Below, piece after piece: positions 12,360-24,444 of a stretch of DNA of 64,000 bases (positions are counted from its first letter, which is position 1; each line of letters starts with the position of its first letter). A program made the translations under genes and the position numbers. This DNA comes from Pseudopyrenochaeta lycopersici. Taxonomy: Eukaryota; Ascomycota; Dothideomycetes; Pleosporales; Pseudopyrenochaetaceae. Where the stretch lies: contig NHZP01000004.1 of the NCBI GenBank assembly GCA_003313425.1, positions 310,001-374,000 of the forward strand, in the 5' to 3' direction. Below the pieces are notes generated by a model. It had not been told where the DNA came from, did no database searches, and saw only the letters and a list, made by a program, of their open reading frames with translations.

Positions 12360-14142
12360 ATGGCAGCCATAACAGACTACTCGCGCCCTACAACGCCTGA
12401 CAGCGGCACCAATGGGCTTGCCTCGCCTCGCACGCCCAAGCAAACAGGCCTGGCGCTCACCGAATACACGGCGAACCCAAGTCCGCCGCCAGAGTCGCCG
12501 CAACCAGCAACGAACAAGGTGGTACCAGAGGCGTTTCTGTTGCCCAATGGCTATCCTGATGTGTGTCCTGCATATCTCCACACGCACGCGCAGCCATGAG
12601 AGCATCGTTTAATGTCAGTGACAGTATCTCCGCCTCATCCTCACCTCGCGCGTCTACGAAGTCGTGCAGGAAACGGCGCTCACGCACGCGACCAACCTCA
12701 GCAACCGGCTAGAATGCAACGTCCTGCTCAAGCGCGAGGACCTGCAGCCCGTCTTCAGCTTCAAGCTGCGCGGCGCATACAACAAAATGGCCCATCTGGA
12801 CCCCAAGGACCGCTGGCGAGGCGTCGTGGCCTGCAGTGCGGGAAACCACGCCCAGGGCGTGGCCTTCTCTGCCCGCCGCCTTAAGATCCCCGCCACCATT
12901 GTCATGCCCTCGGGCACCCCAGACATCAAGCATAAGAACGTCTCGCGCCTCGGCGGCTCCGTCATCCTGCACGGCGCCGACTTCGATGCTGCCAAGCTCG
13001 AGGCGGCCCGGCTGGAGAAGCTGCACGGCCTCGTCTCCATTCCGCCCTTCGACGACCCCTATGTCATTGCCGGCCAGGGCACAGTCGGAATGGAGCTGCT
13101 GCGCCAGACCAACCTGCAGAACCTGACGGCCGTCTTCTGCTGCGTCGGCGGCGGAGGCCTGATCGCTGGCGTGGGCGTCTACATCAAGCGCATCGCGCCC
13201 CACGTCAAGATCATCGGCGTGGAGCAGTACGATGCAAACGCCATGGTCGAGTCCTTGAAGGCCGGCAAGCGCGTCTTCCTCGACGAGGTCGGCCTCTTCG
13301 CCGACGGTGCCGCGGTCAAGGCCGTGGGCGAGGAGTCCTTCCGCATCTGCCAGGAGGTCGTCGACGAGGTCGTCCAGGTGACCACAGACGAGACGTGCGC
13401 CGCCATCAAAGACATGTTTGAAGACACTCGCTCCATCGTCGAGCCCGCAGGCGCCCTTGCCCTAGCAGGCCTCAAGAAGTGGGTGAGCCGCAACCCATCC
13501 CCAAACCGCGACCGAGGTCTGGTCGCCATTGCAAGTGGCGCAAACATGAACTTCGATCGCCTGCGCTTCGTAGCCGAGCGCGCGGCCATTGGTGAGAACA
13601 AAGAAGCCATTCTCTCCGTAACCATCCCCGAGCAGCCGGGCGCATTCGCAAAGCTTGTCTCGGTCATCCACCCCATGGCTGTCACAGAGTTCAGCTACCG
13701 CTACTCGGGCCCCACTGCAGCCACAATCCTGGTCGGTGTCGAACTCAAGGCTGCAACCCGATCTCGCGACCTGCCCGACCTGATTGCTCGTCTCGCTGCA
13801 GAAGACATGACTGCCCACGACCTCTCACAAGACGAACTTGTAAAGTCGCATATCCGCTACCTTGTTGGAGGCCGTAGCAGTGCTGCCGACGAGCACTTAT
13901 ACATGTTCGAATTCCCCGAGCGGGGAGGTGCTCTATACAAATTTTTGCACACACTTCAGCCCGGCATGAACATCAGTCTCTTCCATTACAGAAACTATGG
14001 AGGCGACGTTGCAAAGATTTTGGCAGGCATACAATGCAAAGAGGAGGACAGTGCCAAGCTGGCAGCCTTCTTGAGAGAAATTGGCTATCCTTACAAGGAG
14101 GTCACGGACAGTCCAAGCTACAAGATGTTTTTGAGGGACTGA
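12360..14142 (+). CDS. ILV1: Threonine dehydratase (deaminase), isoleucine pathway
   Basis: It converts L-threonine to 2-oxobutanoate and ammonia, the first committed step of isoleucine synthesis, in mitochondria in fungi. The model is exons 12360-12560 and 12625-14142 around a 64-base intron (GTGTGT..GACAG), giving 572 residues, close to the yeast enzyme length. The splice restores [18 protein letters not shown], which is strongly conserved in the family. PLP is bound by Lys114 in [11 protein letters not shown], and the phosphate-binding glycine loop is VGGGGLIAG at about 241-249. Two C-terminal ACT-like regulatory repeats are visible ([18 protein letters not shown] and [18 protein letters not shown]), consistent with feedback control by isoleucine and valine. 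The N-terminus is Pro/Ser/Thr-rich and not a classic presequence, so localisation is inferred from the family. Confidence 0.95.
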
Positions 14143-14387
14143 AGGCGTGGAAAGAGTGGACAATAGAGTACACTAAATAGTTGATGTAATGATGAGGATT
14201 CGCATCCTTTCCGCCATCAAAAGGCCAGAGCACATTGTGCTTTGCGTCTATGGGTCGTTATTGCAGCACAAGAAGTGAGAAATGACCGAATGTTAAATAA
14301 ATGACATCTGCAGGCAAGTATTTAACGACGCGGACCCCGCACCCTAGATGACTTGTTACCTCGCGCTTGCATGATATCCATTGTCGT
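14143..14387. other. Convergent 3' intergenic spacer
   Basis: This is 245 bases between the stop codons of the convergent threonine dehydratase and FAH-family genes. No other feature was recognised. Confidence 0.7.
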
Positions 14388-15335
14388 TTATGCGTATGTC
14401 ACCACATTCCTCAGTGTTCCAATCTCTGGGCTCAAGTTTACCTCAACCACATCTCCGGGCTTCAAAAACTGCGGATCCTTCATAGCATACCCTACGCCTG
14501 CGCACGTCCCCGTCATAACCACCGTTCCCTTCTTCAACGTCGTGCCCTGACTGCAATAACTGACCAAATATGGTACTTTGAACAACAAATCATCAATTCC
14601 CTCGTTTTGCCTCAGCTCTCCATTCACAATGGTTTTAAGGTGCAGTTTGCTCGGATCCGGGATAACTTTTGTGGACACAATCTGGGGCCCAAGCGGTGCA
14701 TATGTGTCGAAGCCTTTGCTGAAATTCCATTGCGGCACGGTGCCAGCAAGCTGCGGGTCGCGCTGGAGCTTCCGCGAAGATACATCGTTGCCGGATGTGT
14801 ACCCACCGATGTAGTCGTACGCTTCCTGTTCTGAGACATCCTTAGCATCCTTGGAAATGATGAAACAGAGCTCGCCTTCGTAGTCTGCTTGATTGTCTTG
14901 TGCGATTTTGGGAATCACAATAGTGCCATTGTGGTCGTTTAGGCACGTGTTTGCCTTGATGAAAGTGGATGGGAAAGGGGGAAGGGTGCGGCCTCCTTCT
15001 TGGACTAGAGGCTATGTCAGTATGTGTTTGTTCCTATAATTGGCTTTGGGGGCTGTACTGTGTTTGATGAAGTTCAATCCAATGCAACGAATAATGGGTA
15101 CTTCGTCCGTGGTCACGGGACCAAGGAGGTTCTTGACCGTAACAATTTCCTCTGTCACCTTTGTCGCAGGATCAAAAACATCGCCATTCTTGACATCAAT
15201 GACCTTGGCTGTTAAGCCCGTCTCTTCAGTGGTTGTCCCCACGTCAAAATCCGCAGAGGGCAGGATGGGTTCGCCTCGCAGCTCCCGACCGTCTGTTGCG
15301 ATGAAGCGGATAAGTCGGTCCCAATTTGGTGCCAT
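14388..15335 (-). CDS. Fumarylacetoacetate hydrolase (FAH) family protein
   Basis: A two-exon minus-strand gene: exon 15335-15059, a 54-base intron (GTACAG..CTCTAG), exon 15004-14388, giving 297 residues. The splice creates CIGLNFIKHIQEGGRTLPP, the conserved GLNY-H-EGG region of the family. Metal-binding acids are in ADYEGELCFIIS and the fold core in GYTSGNDVSSRKLQRD. The usual C-terminal TGTCAGVGYAMKDP and LKPGDVVEVNL are present. FAH-family enzymes hydrolyse or decarboxylate C-C bonds of acylpyruvates, as in acylpyruvase/oxaloacetate decarboxylase (FAHD1-like), or act in aromatic catabolism. The exact substrate cannot be read from sequence. It lacks the long N-terminal SH3-like domain of true fumarylacetoacetase and is more like FAHD1/2. 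Length and motifs suggest a working enzyme. Confidence 0.9.
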
Positions 15336-17095
15336 TGTGATGCTTTTGAAACGATGTTGCTCTGTCCGAAGTGTAGAATTCTCCCACCACGAAAGCCTGT
15401 AATTGTATGTTTTGAATGTAAGGCATCTGTTATGGATATACGTTTTACCGGGACAGCCAGGCGATGTCGGAAAGGTGTGGGGAATGACAGGCGGCACATT
15501 TGCGTGGTTTGTCATTGGTCGAAGGCGATCCAGATTCGCGCATCCAAACCTCAACGGCCATGGCCGTCGGACCTTGATGTATGACCGCAGCTCAACACTT
15601 TGACGTGGAGCCGCTCATGATATTCGGCTCCCGATATTCTTTGGGGAATCTTGTGATGTTAAACTCGGGACCTGCGGGGAATACGGGCACTGAAGGCAAT
15701 ATGGTCATCAAAGAAAGCACCAGCGAAGCAGGTGAAGCGGAATGGACAGTTGTCATCCATGCTCTGAGCCCTCTTTCCCACAAAGATTCTAGGACTAGGT
15801 CGCTGACTCTACAAAGCGAATGAAGAAGGTAGCGTCTGTGTCAGTATCGCGGTTCACACTTTTTGGTCCCTTGACGCAATTACATTTTTCTTATCACCAC
15901 CCCTGGCCCATTGCTTTCACACTGGGTACAACGTCTTTCCGATGAATTACACTATGGCCATATGAGTTGTCATTGATAGGAATTATTGCCAATTAAACTC
16001 CGTCCAGTCTATCGCATCCTATCTCGACTGACTGGATTACTCAATCCATTACGCTTCACAGCAGGGTTTAGTTCGAGAAATATCATGCCGGTGAGCATCA
16101 TCACTCGATCTGAGTTCAACAGTCACGCCAAAATAAGGGGAATGGAATATGATGGGGCATGAGAGACAAAAGATGTCCAGATTTGCTTACTGAATTGCCT
16201 CTGATCCTAGGTTGAGCGTGTGCAAGGTAACGGCTATGAAAAGTCTTAGGCCGCCTTCTCATAATGCTCATATCGTTTGCTGAACAATTTGTTCAGGCTG
16301 AGTCATCGACGGCTGCCTGCACTCGAAGTACACTTTCGACACCATACTTGCTTACATCTGGGCACATGCTCATCATGAAGCGGACATAAACCTGCCTAAA
16401 TTCCCACTCGGAACCGTAATAGGAAGGAACCGGGGCAGTCCGCTTAGGGGAAAAGCATGCGTATTGACAGGGCCTATATTGCTCGCCAAACCCCGGTCCT
16501 GGCCAGAAAGAGGCGGAAGGGGAGCGAGATTAGCTGAAGAATTCATGGAGAAGAACAATACCAAAGTTGTCGTCATTGGCTCCACGCCGCAAGCCTTGCG
16601 TCGCCTAGCACATCTTAGCTGAGATGTTTTTCCAGCAAAAGTTCTTTATTTATGTGCCAAAGCATCGTGAAGAGTATGACAGGAAGTTTTTGTGACCGGG
16701 TTCCGCAGGTCGATCATGAAAATTGAACTGTAACTAGTAAAGCTGAACAGCACTGAGCAGGTTGCAGAATTCAATTTTCATGCGTTGGAAAGTGTGACAG
16801 GACTTCGGTATCCTTGTCTCTTCTTGGCTTGAATATTAATGACACAGCACTGGGCGAAGTGTGAGAAAATTTCCTTAAAGCGTTGGACTCGGCGATAAAT
16901 ACGGTCATTGCTGGAGCTTGGTCGGCCGGCATCAAGGTAACCTGTGAGTTGGGCAAACACCTCAATCGAGGTGAGCGGCAATGGGAGAAGAAGGGGTGAA
17001 ATCGTGCAGGTTATGGGTGTATTTCTGCTCATTGACGAATATCGTGTTCGTAGTTGTAATGGTATTGGGGTATCGTTTCAATCGCAAATTGATCT
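15336..17095. other. Intergenic, about 1.76 kb, no firm gene
   Basis: It contains the FAH upstream region and the 3' flank of Nog2. A minus-strand frame starting at an ATG at 15756 has a hydrophobic N-terminus (LVLSLMTILPSVPVF) but is only about 55 codons long. A plus-strand run at about 16520-16610 reads LAEEFMEKNNTKVVVIGS, faintly like a short-chain dehydrogenase. Neither is strong enough to call. Confidence 0.5.
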
Positions 17096-19422
17096 TCAAG
17101 CTGTCCGCTGCCGCTTCTTCGCTTTGGATAACGCTTGTGATATTGCCGCAACCTCGTCTTCAACTTCTTGGTCATCTTCAATGTCCTCAATCTCGGCTGA
17201 AGCATCCAAGAGCGTATCTCCATCTTGCTCATAGTCAGGAACCTCCTCTTCTTCATCTTCATTCTCAGCGCCGTTGAGTGGCAATCCATCATCATCGCTG
17301 AAGCCAGAGAAATCATCATTGTCCTCAGCGCCGTCATCTGCGAGTGTACTGGTCGGGTCGGTGACTACCACAGTACTGGAAGTAGCTCCACCATCGACTT
17401 CACGCTTTCTCTTTTTGCTCATTTCGCCTAATTTCCCCTCCCGACCCTCCTTGACAGGGCCTCCACCTTCACCTTCCTTGTACGGCGGTGGGGTGAACCA
17501 TGGGATCTTGCCACGGATCCTGAAACAAACGTCAGTGGTTGATTCTTATCGGCGGAGGGTTTCATACCAGTCGTTCAATACCATCTTTGCAGCACCGTCA
17601 ATATCTGCTTCGCCGCCCTTCAGCAGACGTCCACTCTTTCTGCAAAGAATCTCAAGGAATGTGACGGCATCCCCATCATAGTCCTTGATATCATACGTTC
17701 TTTGCAGATGCTTTGGCTGAACACGTCTCAGGACGGCCTCGATGTACTGGGCTGGGTACTCGACGTTCTCGACACGCACGCTACCTCTCAGCAGCAAATC
17801 CTCATCCGTATCGTTTTGGTTTGGCGGAACGATGCCGGGGCAGTCAATCATGTAGATGCGCTTCATGAGAGTGATGTACTGCCAGACTTTGGTCTCACCC
17901 GCAATGGGCGCAACAACGCAGACCTTCTTTTTCCGTAGCGTGTTAATGATAGACGACTTTCCTGTGTTGGGATAGCCCACCATGCCAACAGAGATTTGCT
18001 TGCGATCGCTGTGGAGGGAGGAGAATTGGCGGAGTAGGGCTATGAGCGAGCCTTTGCCAAAGCTGTTGTTGATGGATGCGTGGAAGGCTGTGATCAACTT
18101 AGAATATCTCCAATAGACAGTCAGCAACGACGAACATACCGAGTGTGGGAAACTCTTTGCTCAAATGGCGAACCCAAGCAGCCTATCAAATGTCAGCTTC
18201 CTCGTTTTGACGCTAATACAAAACAACTGGTTAGAGGAAGGAATGTGCGAAATATTACTAAGAGAACCGCCACCAAGCTGCTGGTGCAGAGACGGCCCTC
18301 AACTCAAACAAATCACGCGTGACTCTATTGACCGGCAACCAAAACGGAAGCCAGTCTACCCGCGGCCAGAACGACCTTGGGCAAGCGAGTCGCTTTTGCT
18401 CTTCCCAACTTGTAACAGAACCGATTCATGGAAGAAGGTAAAGGTCCTTGACTTAAGGAGGGGTCGCGAGGTGACTATATATGCAAACGAGGACGCAGGG
18501 GAATCAAAAAGGATGGGGGCATGGGACTTACTGCTACTTTGGAGGGGACAAGATCGACTTTGTTAAGCACGAAAACAAGATGCTTGTGCGGTGCCTCTGT
18601 GCGAATGTACTTCTCCACACTTCGACATCGCGTGCCATCTGGGTCACGGGCGTCCAAGACGTGTAGGATGACATCGCTGGAATCGATAACCTTGTACAAT
18701 TCGTTCCAAATGCGCTTGCTCGTGCCCTTCATGAAGATGAACTCTCTGGCCGAGGCGAGCTCGCCATTGGAATTGTTAGTATTGTCGCCTTCGGTGTCGC
18801 CAGAAGTGCCCGAGAGCAGCTTGGCTTGCTCGAGTCGCTCAAGGTAGGTATCGTGCATAGTGCCTGTCCTACCAGCAAGGTCTTCGAGGGAGCTAAAGTC
18901 TAGCTTTGGCCTCTTCCGCTGGGCCTTGGGTCCGAACGTGTCCGAGAAAGGTTGCGACTCGACGGCAATCTTGGCGGCGTGCTCCTTGAGGCCGTTGATG
19001 TTGCCCTTTTCCTCGATCAAGCTCATGGGAAGCTTGTTGCGCTTCATCAGGTACGTGGTTGGGTCTGCGGCCTGCGCCTGCACTGCGGAGCGGAACGACT
19101 CGAGGGCATCCTGCGAGATGACCCGGGTGTTATTGAACCACTTGCGGTTGGGCTCGACGCGGGCAACGGGCGCATCTCGTGACTGGTACGAGGCAGCCTT
19201 GGTGACGTCTCCTTTTGCATTCCGCTGCGCTTTACCGTCGGTCAATCGCTTGAGGACCTTGACCTTCTTCGCCGAGCTGTGTGGCGGTCAGTTGTGTGCG
19301 TGCTCGCTGTTTTGCATACCATACCGGTAGAAATTCTCGCCCTTGACCTTCACATTGCCCATGCCATCGCCCGTCTTTCCCTGGCGCTCCTTCCGGCTGG
19401 CTTCTTTCTTGCCTGTGCCCAT
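17096..19422 (-). CDS. NOG2: Nucleolar GTP-binding protein 2 (60S ribosome assembly GTPase)
   Basis: Nog2/GNL2 is a nucleolar-nucleoplasmic GTPase needed for late pre-60S maturation and export. The minus-strand exons are 19422-19325, 19276-18532, 18182-18140, 18087-17568 and 17519-17096, giving 609 residues; all junctions are GT-AG and keep phase. The N-terminus is [20 protein letters not shown], followed by [16 protein letters not shown]. The GTPase motifs are circularly permuted as expected: G4 NKVDL, then G1 [20 protein letters not shown], then G3 DCPGIVPP. The C-terminal part has the KIPWFTPPP motif, then a lysine/arginine patch and a long acidic tail. The tiny 43-base exon encodes [14 protein letters not shown]. 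The 349-base intron before it is far longer than the others here. The gene is divergent from the mS26 gene. Confidence 0.95.
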
Positions 19423-19598
19423 GGTGGCTGCTTTCTGTCGGGCGTCGTGGCGTGGAAGGAGCGACGCTCAATTTTTTGGCACAACTTTTCTCTACGGGCG
19501 GCCGCGCTAGAGCCTTGGCACCGACATTTTCGAAGCAGGGACGACCGACACCACCGCAGGCACCTCCGCATCGCTCCTGCAGCGCCAGCACCATCGCA
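19423..19598. promoter_or_regulatory. Bidirectional promoter between Nog2 and mS26 genes
   Basis: Only 176 bases separate the two divergent start codons, so both 5' UTRs and promoters must overlap here. The shared promoter would couple a cytosolic and a mitochondrial ribosome-biogenesis gene. That coupling is inference; no specific binding site is recognised. Confidence 0.55.
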
Positions 19599-20534
19599 AT
19601 GCCTCCCCGGATACCCGCATACCTCCCGTTGACGCTGCCGGTGGCTGCTGCACCCATCAGTGGCTGGGCCAGCGCCCGCTGCTTACGCCCACTCTCCTCG
19701 ACGCCCGCCTGCTTCGCCCTTGGCCCGCAGTCGCCAAACTACATCGACGTCCCCAAGCCGCTGCAGCCCGCGTTCCCAGCCAAGACGGCAGTCAAGGGCC
19801 ATCTGCCCATCCCTCGCGACGTCTTCAAGACGAGGAACGCCCATGCAAAGGAGTCGGCAACCTTCCTCGACAGAAGCACGCGCACCCCGAAGACGGCCAA
19901 AGTCCCAGGCCCGTACAGCAGAGATGCAGACTACCGCTTGTATAAGCAGCGACTGGCAGACAAGAGGAGAAAGGCGCTGCAACAAGGTGTCAAGGAGCTT
20001 CACCAGCGGAAAGCCGCATCAGACGCCCAGTACCTGGCCAAGATCCAGGAAATTGGAGCCTTCAGACGAAAGGTCGCCATGGCTCCTTCACGCCAAGTCG
20101 ACGTCCTGACCCAAACATCAGTCTCCAAAGGCATCCGCGACTTCCTCACAGACGCCCTCCCTGACTCCTCTCGTCTGTCCAGTACGAGCGCCCGCCGCAA
20201 AGCCTACAGCCGACGCGTAGCCAGAGTGCAAGCCGTGCGCACATCCCGCCTCCACGATTTGTACACAAATGCCCGAGAGTTCATCGTAGACGAGCAGCAG
20301 TTGGACGAGGCCATTGACAAGGCTTTTGGAACAGAAGACTCTCCCATGGGCTGGGACGTCAAGGGCAACATGGGCCCAAGACAAGATGGCAAGGAGGGCC
20401 TCAGTCCCTGGCATGGCCCAATGCCCGAGGGTGTGGGCGATATGCTGCAGAAACTGAAGGGTGGTGAGGGGGTTGGTTTGGCTAAAGAAAGGGTCAAGAA
20501 GGTCGCTGAGGAGCTTACTGGCGGTAAGATGTAA
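19599..20534 (+). CDS. PET123: Mitochondrial small-subunit ribosomal protein mS26 (Pet123-like)
   Basis: An intronless 311-residue protein starting at MPPRIPAYLPLTLPVAAA; this ATG is chosen over upstream in-frame codons because it follows the divergent promoter and begins an Arg/Ala-rich presequence. The body is rich in basic and helical segments: LPIPRDVFKTRNAHAKES, a long charged helix YRLYKQRLADKRRKALQQ, and REFIVDEQQLDEAIDKAF near the C-terminus. These match the fungal mS26/Pet123 family of the mitoribosomal small subunit, which supports mitochondrial translation. The family call rests on recalled pattern and not on a search. Confidence 0.75.
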   Translation: MPPRIPAYLPLTLPVAAAPISGWASARCLRPLSSTPACFALGPQSPNYIDVPKPLQPAFPAKTAVKGHLPIPRDVFKTRNAHAKESATFLDRSTRTPKTAKVPGPYSRDADYRLYKQRLADKRRKALQQGVKELHQRKAASDAQYLAKIQEIGAFRRKVAMAPSRQVDVLTQTSVSKGIRDFLTDALPDSSRLSSTSARRKAYSRRVARVQAVRTSRLHDLYTNAREFIVDEQQLDEAIDKAFGTEDSPMGWDVKGNMGPRQDGKEGLSPWHGPMPEGVGDMLQKLKGGEGVGLAKERVKKVAEELTGGKM

Positions 20535-23500
20535 CTTGTGTACAAGCCCTCCAAACGGTCGGTTGTATGTGTATATTATGGAACGACGGGGCATTCACCC
20601 GCACGAAGCCCCGGCACATGTGGGTATTTCAGCATAGCGTTGATAATATTTTCATGGCATTGTCCGAGTCCACCTTCCCCCTAACCTAAGACTGACATCC
20701 CCATCCTGGGCTAGTGTACAGCATAGAGAGAGCAGTTGATGAAGCCACTACGTTGAGCTGTCTCTAGTGCTGATGATGCAAGGTTGGAAAACCGTCCAAT
20801 ATCCGACACATCGTTCTGCCCGTTATTGATAAGCATACGGGGGCCGGGACGTGCCAAAGAATACGCATAATGACGAACGTCGTTCGTGTTGTCCTCCAAG
20901 GAAGTGTTTCGTCTAGGACATGCCTGATGCCTGCATGTGTTCCAGAAGGCCTGAATGTTGTAATCCGAATTGGGCGGCCCTGGGTGACAGCACGAGCATT
21001 CTCGACATGGTTCTTAATTCAGGCGACATTGTCGCCGCGACCATGACTATTACCAATCAAAACTCGAGATCATACTCAATAATCCCAGGCGGATGAGGAT
21101 TAGCAGAATGGAAAGGACAGGCGATGAGACGTACCATAGGACAGCGATGAAGCCAATGCTCCAACGAACACACGCATCAAAAAACTTAACTAACCAATCC
21201 GAACTTGAAATGATCGTTGACGTGGCTTTGGAAACTACAGGAGATCCTAGGTACATCTTTTTACGTGTTTAAAGTGGCTCCATATGCAGCTTCCAGCCAT
21301 CGACTGCGTCACTCACACCTACACAGGAATCGCTAGTACCACCTTTAGATCCAGCGTCAGTAGAAAGCGGACATATATTGACTGTGGATAAAGAAGTGGC
21401 CTTAGGCGTTGTACGGCAGCTATCGTTTTGATCTCTGTTCAATTGCGGAGGCTTGATGGAGAGGAGAACATGCTTCGTCAGGCTCACTAAATCCCGGGAG
21501 CCATGATGACTGATTACCCCAGCGTCCCGCGCCGCCTTCTCCGCGCACCCTTTCTAAAGGCCCGTATATTGGAACGTAGTGAGTGTGGCATCGGGGTTAA
21601 CTTGCACCATACTGTCGTCGCAGGTGAATATAAATCCCAATTGTAGCGCCGGGTCTCATAGGTACCTACTTTGGCAAAGAGGCGGACAAAGTTGGCGTTG
21701 TTGAACGCGATGCTTCGACACTCGTGTGTAGCTATTTCTGGAGGCGAGCTAGGCAATGTTTTGCTGTTGTATGGCATTAGATTTGCGCCTTTGAAGATAG
21801 CAATAGTGAGATAAAGTAAGAGAATGAGCAATTCCATAATGGGCTAAAGCTTGTGGCGTTCTCCCAGGCCGTGGTGTGAACTGAGGAGCCTTGAGAAAAC
21901 TGAGGTGAAGGTGTCAAGGCATTCCAAGGGAATCCTCATGGCGAGATGGAGCTGAGGCATGAAATGGAGATCGGATTCATATATATCACTGCCTATAGGT
22001 GGTAGCACAAACAAATATTCGCTTTCCCCTTGCAATAACTGAATTCTTGTTGAAGTCCAACGAATAAGTAGCCTTGAGAACACATGGGTGGGCCGCAATT
22101 GGCCGGACCTCCTCCAGGTGAGCTCTCATAAAAATTTCCGAAAGACATATGGCGGTGCTTCGAGTGTGGACGAACCGGGTAAATCCCTCATCGAATTGAG
22201 CGTTCTGAGCTGTCAACATTCGCTAGTGTGAGCTAGTTGAGTGTATTGTTTAATATGTCTTAATTAGAGTGAAGGTAATCAATCCACCCAATATCTATGT
22301 GTGACACAAATGGTGTTATGCTCGGTCTCAGCTTAGCCACCTCTTGCAGCTGATATGCGCTGCGAGCAAGACTCACGAAGTCGCCCGTCTTCGGTCAGCC
22401 AATGAAAAGGACCCAAATAGATTATTCAGTTCTAGCAAGAAGCAAACCTGCATTTCCATGCCCACCAGGTTGCTTTACCCCATCTTCTGTTATGTACCAT
22501 CCCCGGCCTTTGTGAACAAGGTGAATGGGCTCATACTGCAGCAGTACCAAAGCGTTCTCGCCCTTATATTGCGGCACATTTCTCGCCTCTAAAGAGGTAT
22601 GTGTACCTTCGCAGGAGGACACATGTTCCAAGCATCCATATAGAGACTTCAACATAAGAGAGAGTGCCAAAGGAGGAAAGAACCATTCAATTTGTATCTC
22701 TGACTGATCCCTTTCGTTATTGCGCCCAGTAAGTAAGCCTTTTTGGTAGTGAGTTATTTCCATCCTTCTTTTATGAATGTTTATAGACTGCACTTCATTG
22801 AGTATTTCATGTAGGAATAATTGTATGAATAAAGCTGCGCAGTCATGAATGAGGGTGTCGAATGTTTAGTCACTTCAATGGCCAGCAGTACTCAAACTTC
22901 GTCAGATCATGCACGATATCTTTGGAACACGTAAGGAATTTATAAATGTTCAAATTACTGTCGAATAATACTCATTTCAACATTTCAGATTGGGAGGGTG
23001 AGCTGGTGCTATGATGCGTGTTCTTAGACTATTTTGCGTCCGCTACTCAAAGCCCTCCCGTATACTCATCCTGATTCCAGCATCTACCATGGCGGAATCC
23101 GTGGATATAAGTTATAGAAATTGTGGAAGCAAAAGACTATTCTCTTGCATCTAAGGATTGAAGACGTTATAGCCGCAACAGAAATCCAATCGGAGGTCCA
23201 ACAGCTTTTGAAATTCAAGGTTGACAGTATATGAACCGGGGACCGCTCTGCACTTACACCCACCAATGAGTTCATTTGTGCCAAAAGGGAAATTTGCTAT
23301 GCTAGAGCTTGGACGCAATGAAGCCTAGACTTGTGTTCATCGGACTCAGACTTTTGCTTCTGCGTAAACTTACAATTTGAAATTAATGAGATGTAGAACC
23401 ATTCCTAAGGGTGTCCATGCACACACTAGTCTGATCACAAGTACCGAGGAAGTTAACCAGGCTCTTTCAATCTAGACACCGGCGAGGTCTCCTTATGCTT

Positions 23501-24444
23501 CTATTTTAATGCTCCAAGATACAGGAATTTGGACGTCATATTTCCCGCGGACTGGACCAGCCGAAAAGAAAACCAAGCAACCAAAACATGAAAATCTTCG
23601 CTAGAGCGATTATCAACGACACCAACTGCTATATGGAAACACAGGGCCCAGTCAAAATCTCAATTCCACCCGATAATTCCTTCTGCCACTGTCAGGGGAC
23701 CGGCAATCGATCCAGTCATGACCGAAATTCTTCGCCCAATGATACCAACATCACCAACGCTAAGATCCAATTTTTGCGGTAGTTGCATTGCAAATCCAAT
23801 GGCAGGATCCAGTGGAAAAGAGTATAATGGATTTGTCACGATTGACTGTGATGAGGTGGAGATATCGCCATCTCGGCTAGTGGATGTCAGCAGACTCGGG
23901 TTTGAGGATATCAGAAAGTACCTTACTGGATGACAACCCAGTGTTGACGTCGCTTGAAAAGTTCATCAAGACCTTGAAACTCGACGCTTGTTCCTATATT
24001 GGCAAACTGGTTTCTAAAAAAGAGAATTATGTTCTTCTCTGATTGTGTTCGGACTAGGGGTGATGTTGGACGAAGTACTGCGATTGAGCCGCCCTGACTA
24101 ATTCGAGTTGAGTGACCGCTGCACATATCTGAGAGACTGCGCGATAAATCGGAATACTGTTCAAGAAAAAAGAAAAATTCAGACATGAAAAGCAACCGTA
24201 AACCGTTGGGAAGTAGCTCTTGGGCTTAACAGGGTAAGAGTGGCAGCAATGTGGATACAATGCGATGACAGATTTGAGGGGTTATTGAGTGTCTTTGAGC
24301 AAATTCCCGGAGAGTACCTGATTGGTCAACTTAATGCAGCACAAACATACTAAATTGACACCAAAGTACTTGGAGACCATTCAGTCCCTGTTTCGATTAG
24401 ACGATAATGTATGCGTTTAATTTAAACATTGATAGCGTTGAGAC
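20535..24444. other. 3.9 kb gene-poor stretch with weak relics
   Basis: Composition is moderately AT-rich and not clearly RIP-altered. Minus-strand frames at 21514-22219 and 22422-22793 contain hydrophobic segments (for example EIQIEWFFPPLALSLML and MELLILLLYLTIAIFKGANL) that recall C-termini of fungal multi-pass DUF3176-type membrane proteins, but frames are broken and the call is weak. A DUF3237-like relic at about 23500-23930 is listed separately. No intact gene was found. Confidence 0.45.
23500..23930 (-). pseudogene. Possible DUF3237-like relic
   Basis: The minus strand reads SVGDVGIIGRRISVMTGSIA, then GPLTVAEGIIGWN, a stop, DFDWALCF and VVDNR in one frame. The spacing of G-R-x4-TG, GP, G-x4-W and DW resembles the DUF3237 beta-barrel family. 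An in-frame TGA and the lack of a clean start suggest a pseudogene. Function is unknown and the assignment is tentative. Confidence 0.3.

Noticed and set aside
11820..12605. Long minus-strand frame over the 15-bp minisatellite
   Set aside because: A period divisible by three keeps several frames open across the array; it is antisense to the LPMO 3' part and the ILV1 start.
12654..13203. Open frames opposite ILV1
   Set aside because: GC-rich codon-bias shadows of a well-conserved enzyme on the other strand.
15592..15756. Possible small secreted protein on the minus strand
   Set aside because: Only about 55 codons, with a weak hydrophobic segment after a polar start and no cysteine pattern.
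16500..16612. Short-chain dehydrogenase-like run LAEEFMEKNNTKVVVIGS
   Set aside because: Too short, with no TGxxxGIG motif before it; chance cannot be excluded.
21514..22793. Hydrophobic minus-strand frames like DUF3176 C-termini
   Set aside because: Frames are broken and the resemblance is only a hydrophobic patch; no cysteine-rich ectodomain pattern is present.
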